NCBI GenBank assembly: GCA_050943735.1
Contig: JBMNPT010000002.1
Coordinates: 204,867-268,866 of the forward strand
Direction: 5' to 3'
Source: JBMNPT01 sp050943735
GTDB lineage: Bacteria > Bacillota > Clostridia > Oscillospirales > RGIG577
Length of the DNA: 64,000 nucleotides
Below are positions 1-6,497 of the stretch, piece after piece. The first letter of the stretch is position 1. Every line of letters begins with the position of its first letter. A model generated the notes under the pieces. The model did not search any database. It worked only from the letters and a program-made list of their open reading frames with translations, and was not told the origin of the DNA. The translations under genes were made by a program, and so were the position numbers.

Positions 1-398
1 ATATGTCCAAACAAGGCATATATGATCAACTGGTGTCTGAATATGGCGAACATTTTCCTCCTGAAGCGGCCCAATATGCCGTGGACAATCTCCAGGCAGA
101 TTACAAAGCAAATGCCTTGGCAAAAGCCAAATCGTATTCTGATAATTTATATATGTCTAAACTTGGTATATACGACCAACTTATATCCGAATATGGAGAA
201 AAATTCACCCCAGAAGAGGCCCAATATGCTGTGGACAATCTCCAGGCAGATTACAAAGCAAACGCCTTGGTAAAAGCCAAATCATATTATGAAAATATGA
301 ACATGTCTAAAGAAGGCGTAAGAGAGCAATTGATCTCTGAATATGGAGAGCAGTTTACTGCCGAAGAAGCTGACTATGCCATTGCAAATTTAGAGTAA
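1..398 (+). CDS. Ltp-family surface protein, C-terminal repeats (5'-truncated by window edge)
   Basis: The visible 131 residues are nearly three copies of a ~48-residue unit. Each copy has an SKxGxxxQLxSEYGE core and an AQYAVDNLQADYKANAL helix, and units start at about residues 1, 51 and 99. This is the host cell surface-exposed lipoprotein (Ltp) repeat family. The first in-frame ATG (base 3) aligns with the middle of the later units, where the residues before it are NLY. The two bases before it fit the end of a Tyr codon. The real start and any lipobox therefore lie outside the window. Some Ltp proteins block phage DNA entry, but the same repeats also sit at the C-terminus of other Firmicutes proteins, so function is not assigned. 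Codon use is AT-rich, unlike the genes after 2.6 kb. Confidence 0.8.
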   Translation, partial: MSKQGIYDQLVSEYGEHFPPEAAQYAVDNLQADYKANALAKAKSYSDNLYMSKLGIYDQLISEYGEKFTPEEAQYAVDNLQADYKANALVKAKSYYENMNMSKEGVREQLISEYGEQFTAEEADYAIANLE

Positions 399-431
399 TT
401 TGAATTTTTAATACATATGGAGGAAATCACC

Positions 432-923
432 ATGAAAAAACATCTAATAGCATTCTATCTATGTATTATTTGCTTTATATTTTTAGCAGCCTGCGGAAAT
501 TCCCAGGGTGCCACCAGCCCATCCACCCACACCTCAGACACTCAATCCACGTCACCTTCGGCGAAAGTCCAAACCCCCCCTCCCACGCCAGATCCTGCAC
601 CCGATCTGATCGGTACTTGGGTGCAAGTAGACAAATCAGAAGAATCCTGGCAGGAAGCGGTGATTACAGAGGACACCATTGAAATCAATTGGGTCATGGA
701 AAGCGGGAAAACCACCGCTGTGTATTGGGCTGGCACCTTCGTCGCTCCCACTACCAGTGATGAACCATACTCCTGGGATTCCATCAACGATATGGAAAAA
801 ACGCAATCTGCTATTCTGGCATCCACCGATGAATCAAAAACATTCACCTATGCTGATGGTAAAATCAGCTATTCTGTATCTGCAATGGGAATGACCACTA
901 CAGTGGAATTGGAAAAACAATAA
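432..923 (+). CDS. Small secreted lipoprotein, unknown function
   Basis: This is a 163-residue protein. It starts with a Lys-rich n-region, a hydrophobic segment and a lipobox (FLAAC, Cys about residue 21). A Ser/Thr/Pro-rich linker follows, then a compact beta-rich domain beginning LIGTWVQVD that is rich in Thr, Trp and Tyr. The start at 432 is chosen because GGAGG lies eight bases upstream; an upstream in-frame ATG at 417 precedes that site. The domain resembles lipocalin-like or META-like small lipoproteins, but I cannot name a family. It lies 33 bp after the Ltp-repeat gene, in the same orientation, so co-transcription is likely. AT-rich composition suggests acquired DNA. Confidence 0.7.
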   Translation: MKKHLIAFYLCIICFIFLAACGNSQGATSPSTHTSDTQSTSPSAKVQTPPPTPDPAPDLIGTWVQVDKSEESWQEAVITEDTIEINWVMESGKTTAVYWAGTFVAPTTSDEPYSWDSINDMEKTQSAILASTDESKTFTYADGKISYSVSAMGMTTTVELEKQ

Positions 924-1079
924 TAAAAAGCCCTTTGAAACCAGTTCCCCTACATACTGGTCAAACAACTCTCACAGAGACGATGAGCCGCAGTTTCACT
1001 GCCTGCAGACGTTGGCATTGAGCCGCTATTTCGTGAACACGCAGTCTTTAAGGCTACACCATATAAAGGAGAGATACAC
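924..1079. other. Intergenic spacer, no gene seen
   Basis: About 155 bp between the lipoprotein and PH-domain genes. I see no convincing terminator or promoter. A ribosome binding site (AAAGGAG) ends the interval in front of the PH-domain gene. Confidence 0.5.
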
Positions 1080-1454
1080 ATGATTGATTTTAACAACAGT
1101 AAATTTATCAAACTATCAAAAGACAAAACCACCAAAATAGCAGATGTGCAAGACCTATTGATCCCTGGAGAAGAAGTCCTGGGTAGTTATACCGCCATCC
1201 GCGATAGCGTTGTATTCACTACCAAGCGCGTGATTTCCATCAACGTACAGGGTATCACAGGCAAAAAGAAAGATTATTCATCTCTGCCCTACAGCAAAAT
1301 CAGTGCCTTTTCCATTGAAACTTCGGGCACCTTTGATCTGGACAGCGAACTGGAAATGTATTTTTCCGGTCTCGGCAAGGTAAAGTTTGAATTCACTGGC
1401 AATGCAGATATCATCGCAATCGGACAGGCCATATCCTCTTACGTATTAGGCTAA
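1080..1454 (+). CDS. Bacterial PH-domain protein (bPH_1 / former DUF1696)
   Basis: A 124-residue single-domain protein with no signal peptide or membrane segment. The stretch IPGEEVLGSYTAIRDSVVFTTKRVISI and the later PYSKISAFSIE are typical of the bacterial pleckstrin-homology fold (YvbH / bPH_1 family): repeated beta strands, then a C-terminal helix (about residues 108-122). Bacterial PH proteins of this size are probably oligomeric cytoplasmic proteins without a well-defined ligand. AAAGGAG lies seven bases before the ATG. It is the third gene of the AT-rich accessory block. Confidence 0.8.
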   Translation: MIDFNNSKFIKLSKDKTTKIADVQDLLIPGEEVLGSYTAIRDSVVFTTKRVISINVQGITGKKKDYSSLPYSKISAFSIETSGTFDLDSELEMYFSGLGKVKFEFTGNADIIAIGQAISSYVLG

Positions 1455-1474
1455 ATACATAAAAGTAAATTTTT

Positions 1475-2015
1475 ATGAAAAAATTGTTTCTGCTGAGCTC
1501 TGTACTGCTGTCTACTTTAGTCTTTGGCAGTAACATTTTTCTTGGGATTGCGTTCTCCTGTAAAAATTCCATGCATATAGGAACTGTGATGAAAAGGTCA
1601 GTTTTCTTGATATTTTTTCTTGCAGTTCCTTCTTTCAAATGGTGGATGGTCATGCTTCTTTTGGAGCGTATGCGCTGTGGACCACGATCTTATCAATACG
1701 AGGAGCTAATGTATTGGCAAATCGTGGTATATTTAGAAGGCTATCAACGATATGTATATCCAAAAGAAATAGCCTGACAATGTTCCAGAATCTACATCCG
1801 ATAGCGCATCATCTAAAATACATGTCCAGGAAAATAAACCCCAGCGACGGGTCGTATCTAGTATTTTAGTAAAAAACGATCCTTCAATGCAAACAGATTC
1901 ATCACAGAAAAGTAGTGTAAAGACCGATACTGAAAATAAATCTACTGCAACACCCATTCTTGCAGTCTTGCTCACACTTTCAATTTTAATTTTTTTGTGC
2001 ACTTTGTCGCAGTAG
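1475..2015 (+). pseudogene. Decayed surface-protein gene with signal peptide and C-terminal membrane anchor
   Basis: The sequence opens with a signal-peptide-like segment (MKKLFLLSSVLLSTLVFGS, from 1475), but coherent coding is split over three frames. The first frame runs to 1777. The third, open from about 1773 to the TAG at 2013-2015, encodes a Ser/Thr/Lys/Asn-rich linker and then a hydrophobic tail (ILAVLLTLSILIFLCTL) ending in CTLSQ. An N-terminal signal, low-complexity linker and C-terminal anchor is the plan of a wall- or membrane-anchored surface protein. At least one frameshift near 1770 is needed to join the ends, and the middle is not recognisable. I see no ribosome binding site of the strength used by neighbours. 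Confidence 0.45.
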
Positions 2016-2051
2016 TGTCATACCAGCAAAATATGATACACTATGGTATAA

Positions 2052-2099
2052 AACAAAAATCCCGGAACCAAGTCTATCAAACCTGGTTTCGGGATTTTC
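2052..2099 (-). terminator. Intrinsic terminator of the tRNA operon
   Basis: An inverted repeat (ATCCCGGAACCA pairing with TGGTTTCGGGAT) is followed on the minus strand by a T-rich run. It lies just downstream of tRNA-Lys, the last gene of the minus-strand tRNA operon. Confidence 0.7.
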
Positions 2100-2102
2100 T
2101 GG

Positions 2103-2178
2103 TGGTGATCCATCGGGGATTCGAACCCCGGACCCTTTGATTAAAAGTCAAATGCTCTGCCAACTGAGCTAATGGATC
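2103..2178 (-). tRNA. tRNA-Lys (anticodon TTT)
   Basis: The minus strand folds as a full cloverleaf. The acceptor is GATCCAT pairing with ATGGATC, the D-loop contains AGCTCAGTTGG, the anticodon loop is CTTTTAA, and the T-loop is GTTCGAATCC. CCA is encoded at 2103-2105. It is the last gene of the five-tRNA cluster. Confidence 0.95.
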
Positions 2179-2181
2179 ATA

Positions 2182-2256
2182 TGGCAGGGATGGCAGGATT
2201 CGAACCTACGAATGCAGCAGTCAAAGTGCTGTGTCTTACCGCTTGACGACATCCCT
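2182..2256 (-). tRNA. tRNA-Gln (anticodon TTG)
   Basis: Minus-strand cloverleaf with acceptor AGGGATG, anticodon loop CTTTGAC, T-arm GTTCGAATCC and encoded CCA at 2182-2184. It is a substrate for the glutaminyl-tRNA synthetase encoded at 28.5 kb. Confidence 0.94.
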
Positions 2257-2269
2257 AAAAAATAAAAAA

Positions 2270-2347
2270 TGGGGTGGGTAGTGGGAATCGAACCCACGCT
2301 CTTCGGGACCACAATCCGACGCTTTAACCGACTAAGCTATACCCACC
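2270..2347 (-). tRNA. tRNA-His (anticodon GTG)
   Basis: Minus-strand cloverleaf with the extra G(-1) opposite discriminator C73 that is characteristic of tRNA-His. The anticodon loop is TTGTGGT and CCA is encoded at 2270-2272. The base pair next to the anticodon loop is an A-C mismatch (31-39). Confidence 0.93.
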
Positions 2348-2358
2348 ATAAATATTTC

Positions 2359-2435
<77 letters not shown>

Positions 2436-2439
2436 TTAT

Positions 2440-2513
2440 TGGAGCGGGTGATGGGAATCGAACCCACGCGACCAGCTTGGAAGGCTGGGATTCTACCATT
2501 GAACTACACCCGC
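2440..2513 (-). tRNA. tRNA-Gly (anticodon TCC)
   Basis: Minus-strand cloverleaf with acceptor GCGGGTG pairing with CACCCGC, anticodon loop TTCCAAG, T-loop GTTCGATTCC and encoded CCA at 2440-2442. It is the first, promoter-proximal gene of the cluster. Confidence 0.94.
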
Positions 2514-2577
2514 TTTTATGTCGCTGTCACGAAAACAGACACGCGCAGGCTGTACCTGACGCCCTGTGACGACCTAT

Positions 2578-2607
2578 ATCATAGCACATTGTAAAGAGCC
2601 TTGTCAA
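2578..2607 (-). promoter_or_regulatory. Promoter of the tRNA operon
   Basis: On the minus strand there is a perfect TTGACA (-35, bases 2607-2602), an 18-bp spacer and TATGAT (-10, 2583-2578). It points into the tRNA cluster about 65 bp ahead of tRNA-Gly. Confidence 0.8.
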
Positions 2608-2629
2608 CACTTTTCTCAAATTTTTCCCA

Positions 2630-3589
2630 TTATCTTTGTGGAAAATACCGCGGGAACAGAGGACCTGGAATTTCCAGCGTCTTCCCCTGTAAATAACCCA
2701 AAATTCCAGCATCGCTGGTGAACGCAAAGGTCAGCCGGCAGGCATAGAGCAGCTGCCAGCTCTCGCCGTACTCCCGGTTGACGGTCCCCTGTCCATATTT
2801 CCCATCTCCCAGCAGCGGGTGCCCGATAGATGCCATATGGGCCCGAATCTGATGGGTGCGGCCAGTGATCAGATGCACCTCCAGCAGAGAAAGGGGCCCC
2901 TTCTCCTCCAGCACCCGATATTCGGTAATAGCAGTACGGCAGCCCTTGGTGGGAGTGGGACGAATATAGCACTGGTTGTTGCGGGCATCCTTGAAGTGAT
3001 ACCCCACCAACCGGTCCTGCCGTTTGGGCAGATGCCCCCCAATGGTGACGCACTGATAGTATTTATCCAGTTCCCCATCTTTGATCTTCTGATTGAGAAT
3101 CCGCAGTGTTTCAGCGTTTTTCGCCGCCAGCACCATTCCCCCGGTATTGCGGTCAATGCGGTTGCACAGTGCGGGCGCAAAGGAATGCTCCTCTTGAGGG
3201 CGATACTCTCCCTTTTGGTACAGATAGCTTTGGATTTGGGCAATCAACGTATTGACCTGCTCCCCTTCATCGCTGTGGACGATGAGCCCGGGCTTTTTAT
3301 CCACCACCAGCAGGTTTTCATCCTCGTACACCACGCCGAAATGGGGCTGCACATGGAGAAAGGCCTCCTCTTCCCGGGGCGAAGCGAAAAATTCATCGTT
3401 GATATACAGGTCCACCACATCGCCCAACACCAGCCGGTAGGCAATCTCACTGCGCTTGCCATTGACCTTCACCCGTTTGAGCCGGATGTATTTGTACAAA
3501 AGAGACTGGGGAAGGTTCTTCAAATATTTCCCCAAAAATTTATCCAGCCGCTGCCCCTGATCGTTGGGTCCTATGGTAATGGATCTCAT
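2630..3589 (-). CDS. RluA-family 23S rRNA pseudouridine synthase with S4 domain
   Basis: A 319-residue protein. Residues 1-60 form an S4 RNA-binding domain (GQRLDKFLGKYL ... IRLKRVKVNGKR). The catalytic domain follows, with the family motif NRIDRNTGGMVL, where the Asp is the catalytic residue. GRTHQIRAHMASIGHPLLGD is present downstream, as in RluC/RluD enzymes. It should isomerise specific uridines in 23S rRNA; which positions cannot be read from sequence. The start at 3589 is chosen because AGGAGG lies just upstream on the minus strand; the frame stays open further upstream but lacks a site there. It is transcribed away from radC. Confidence 0.92.
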   Translation of the reverse strand: MRSITIGPNDQGQRLDKFLGKYLKNLPQSLLYKYIRLKRVKVNGKRSEIAYRLVLGDVVDLYINDEFFASPREEEAFLHVQPHFGVVYEDENLLVVDKKPGLIVHSDEGEQVNTLIAQIQSYLYQKGEYRPQEEHSFAPALCNRIDRNTGGMVLAAKNAETLRILNQKIKDGELDKYYQCVTIGGHLPKRQDRLVGYHFKDARNNQCYIRPTPTKGCRTAITEYRVLEEKGPLSLLEVHLITGRTHQIRAHMASIGHPLLGDGKYGQGTVNREYGESWQLLYACRLTFAFTSDAGILGYLQGKTLEIPGPLFPRYFPQR

Positions 3590-3755
3590 GCCGATTTTCC
3601 TCCTGTCACTCACTTCACAGCCCTCAGTATACCACATTTTTCTGCCCATTTCCACCAGCGTTTCGGTGTGCTATAATAAGGAAAAAGCAAACATTGACAG
3701 AACAGACGTTCTATATTATGATAGAATCATCCACCAATGGACAGAGGGAACTGCC

Positions 3756-4433
3756 ATGACAAAATCCATTCACAGCGGCCATCGCCAACGTTTGAAAAAG
3801 CGTTTCCTGCGGGAGGGCCTGGACGCTTTTGACCCTATACAACAAGTGGAGCTGCTGCTCTTTTTCGGCTTGCCCCAAGGTGACACCAATCCGGTGGCCC
3901 ATCGGCTGCTGGATCGTTTCGGCACCATCGACCGCATTCTGGACGCTCCTTATGATGAGCTGATCAAAGTACCAGGTGTGGGTCCCAACTGTGCCACCAT
4001 GATCAAATATCTGGTGGCCTTTTACCGGGCGGCCCTCACCGCGAGAGAACAAAATGCCCGGTTTCTGGCCACGCCCGAACACTACATTCCCTATCTGCTT
4101 CCTCTGTTTCACGGCAGAGAGGTGGAAATGGTCTATGTATTCTATCTGGACAATCGGGGCAAACTGTTGGGCGAGGAACGTCTGTGCACCGGCAGCCAAT
4201 GTTCGGTTCACATTCCCGTCCGTCAGCTGGTAGAAGGCTGTATGCGTCACGCCGCCACCCAAGTGGTGCTGGCCCACAATCATCCCACCGGCTTTGCCAC
4301 CCCTTCCGTAGAAGACGTATCCTTCACTCGGCAGCTGCGGGCCACCTTGCTTCAGCTGGAAATCCGTCTGCGGGATCACATTGTGGTGGCCCATGACGAC
4401 TGCGTCAGCATGCTGGCCAGCGGATATCTATAA
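3756..4433 (+). CDS. radC: RadC / JAMM-domain protein
   Basis: 225 residues. The N-terminal half has a helix-hairpin-helix (IKVPGVGPNCATMI, about residues 70-85). The C-terminal half is a JAB1/MPN-like metal site: HNHPTGFATPSVEDV gives HxHP and the downstream Asp of the JAMM motif. RadC was once linked to DNA repair, but direct biochemical evidence for the family is thin. Position directly ahead of uvrB-uvrA (65 bp) suggests joint expression with excision repair. The start at 3756 follows a weak GAGGGAAC site; upstream codons in the frame lie in the rRNA-synthase promoter region. Confidence 0.9.
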   Translation: MTKSIHSGHRQRLKKRFLREGLDAFDPIQQVELLLFFGLPQGDTNPVAHRLLDRFGTIDRILDAPYDELIKVPGVGPNCATMIKYLVAFYRAALTAREQNARFLATPEHYIPYLLPLFHGREVEMVYVFYLDNRGKLLGEERLCTGSQCSVHIPVRQLVEGCMRHAATQVVLAHNHPTGFATPSVEDVSFTRQLRATLLQLEIRLRDHIVVAHDDCVSMLASGYL

Positions 4434-4498
4434 CTTTCTTTATACATCCAGTGCGGACGAAATGGTCTGCACTTTTTTGAGCATCCAAGGAGGTACCC

Positions 4499-6475
4499 AT
4501 GAACGACCGTTTTGTACTCCGTTCCCCCTTCAAGCCCACCGGCGATCAACCGGAGGCCATCGACGCCCTGGCCCGGGGCGTGCTGGCGGGTGAAAAAGAG
4601 CAGATTCTGCTGGGCGTCACCGGTTCGGGCAAAACCTTCACCATCGCCAATGTCATTGAAAAAGTACAAAAGCCCACGCTGGTACTGGCCCACAACAAAA
4701 CCCTGGCCGCCCAGCTGTGCAGCGAGTTCAAGGAATTTTTCCCCGACAGCGCGGTAGAATACTTTGTATCCTACTACGACTACTACCAGCCGGAAGCCTA
4801 CATTCCCAGCACCGACACCTACATCGAAAAGGATTCCGCCATCAACGACGAAATTGACAAGCTGCGCCACAGCGCCACCTCCGCCCTCTTTGAGCGCAAG
4901 GATGTGATCATTGTGGCCAGCGTCAGCTGTATCTATTCTCTGGGCAACCCCATTGACTACAAAAATATGGTCATCTCTCTGCGCCCCGGCATGATCAAGG
5001 ACCGGGACGAAGTGGTGAAAAAGCTGGTGGACATCCAGTATGAGCGCAACGACCTGAACTTCGTGCGAAACAAATTCCGGGTGCGGGGAGACGTGCTGGA
5101 AATCTTCCCCTCCTACTCCAGCGACACCGCCATCCGGGTGGAATTTTTCGGCGATGAAGTGGATCGGATCAGTGAAATCAATGTAGTCACCGGCGAAGTG
5201 AAAAACGTAGTGAATCACGTGGCCATCTACCCCGCCAGTCACTATGTGGTGGAGCCGGAACGCATGAAGGAAGCCATCGCGCAGCTGGAGGAGGAATGTG
5301 CCCAGCGGGTGCAGTATTTCAAGGAACACGACAAGCTCATCGAGGCCCAGCGCATCGCCCAGCGGGTGCAGTACGACATGGAAATGCTACAGGAAACCGG
5401 TTTTTGCAGCGGCATCGAAAACTACAGCCGGGTGCTGGCCGGACGGGAACCAGGCGCCATTCCCTGCACCCTGTTTGACTATTTCCCCAAGGATTTTCTG
5501 CTGGTGGTGGACGAGAGCCATGTGACCATTCCTCAGGTGCGGGCCATGTACGCCGGAGACCGCAGCCGCAAGGAATCCCTGGTGGAATACGGTTTCCGCC
5601 TGCCCTCCGCCTTTGACAACCGTCCGCTGCGCTTTGAGGAGTTTCAGGACAAGCTGAATCAGATCATCTATGTGAGTGCCACCCCCGCTCCCTACGAGCG
5701 TGAGCGTTCCTCCGCCATTGTGGAGCAGATCATCCGCCCCACCGGCCTGCTGGACCCCGAAATTGAAGTGCGTCCCATCACCGGCCAGATCGAGGACCTG
5801 TACGGGGAAATCCTGCAGCGCATCCAGCGACAGGAACGGGTACTGGTGACCACCCTCACCAAAAAAATGGCGGAAGACCTCACCGATTATTTTGAGGGAA
5901 TGAGCATCAAAGTCCGGTACCTGCACAGCGACGTGGACACACTGGAACGAATGGAAATCATCCGCGACCTGCGCAAAGGGGTATTTGACGTACTCATCGG
6001 CATCAACCTGCTGCGGGAGGGATTGGACATTCCAGAGTGCTCTCTGGTAGCCATTCTGGATGCCGACAAAGAGGGTTTTCTGCGCAGTGAGACCTCCCTC
6101 ATCCAGACGGTGGGCCGGGCCGCGCGAAATGCCAACTCCTCGGTCATTCTCTACGCCGATAAAATCACCCCCGCCATGCGGGTCACCATGGAGGAAACCG
6201 CTCGCCGCCGGGCCATTCAGACCGCCTACAACCAGGCTCACGGCATCACCCCCACCACCGTCACCAAGGCCATTCACGAAGTACTGGAGATCTCCTCCAA
6301 GGGCGGCGGACGGGGCCGCGGCGCCAAGAAGCAGTCCAACGCGGAACTGGCCCGTACCATTGACCGCCTGAGCGCCGAAATGAAAAACGCCGCCAAAAAT
6401 CTGGAGTTTGAATACGCCGCCCAGCTGCGGGACAAAATCATCGAACTGCGCGGCCAGATGAAGCAATCTTCATAA
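4499..6475 (+). CDS. uvrB: Excinuclease ABC subunit B
   Basis: 658 residues, normal length. Walker A (GVTGSGKTFTIANV) is at about residue 40. The beta-hairpin that probes damage contains YYDYYQPEAYIPSTDTYIE. The Walker B-like DESHV, helicase motif VI (QTVGRAARN) and a C-terminal UVR motif for UvrC contact (about residues 615-655) are all intact. It loads onto damaged DNA from the UvrA2B complex in the cytoplasm. The start is well set by AAGGAGG six bases upstream. uvrA follows 22 bp downstream. Confidence 0.98.
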   Translation: MNDRFVLRSPFKPTGDQPEAIDALARGVLAGEKEQILLGVTGSGKTFTIANVIEKVQKPTLVLAHNKTLAAQLCSEFKEFFPDSAVEYFVSYYDYYQPEAYIPSTDTYIEKDSAINDEIDKLRHSATSALFERKDVIIVASVSCIYSLGNPIDYKNMVISLRPGMIKDRDEVVKKLVDIQYERNDLNFVRNKFRVRGDVLEIFPSYSSDTAIRVEFFGDEVDRISEINVVTGEVKNVVNHVAIYPASHYVVEPERMKEAIAQLEEECAQRVQYFKEHDKLIEAQRIAQRVQYDMEMLQETGFCSGIENYSRVLAGREPGAIPCTLFDYFPKDFLLVVDESHVTIPQVRAMYAGDRSRKESLVEYGFRLPSAFDNRPLRFEEFQDKLNQIIYVSATPAPYERERSSAIVEQIIRPTGLLDPEIEVRPITGQIEDLYGEILQRIQRQERVLVTTLTKKMAEDLTDYFEGMSIKVRYLHSDVDTLERMEIIRDLRKGVFDVLIGINLLREGLDIPECSLVAILDADKEGFLRSETSLIQTVGRAARNANSSVILYADKITPAMRVTMEETARRRAIQTAYNQAHGITPTTVTKAIHEVLEISSKGGGRGRGAKKQSNAELARTIDRLSAEMKNAAKNLEFEYAAQLRDKIIELRGQMKQSS

Positions 6476-6497
6476 GCACAAAAGGAGCATTACACCC

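Noticed and set aside
1733..2002. 89-codon minus-strand open frame in the decayed region
   Set aside because: The plus-strand frame there shows a convincing linker and membrane anchor; the minus frame has no binding site or motif.
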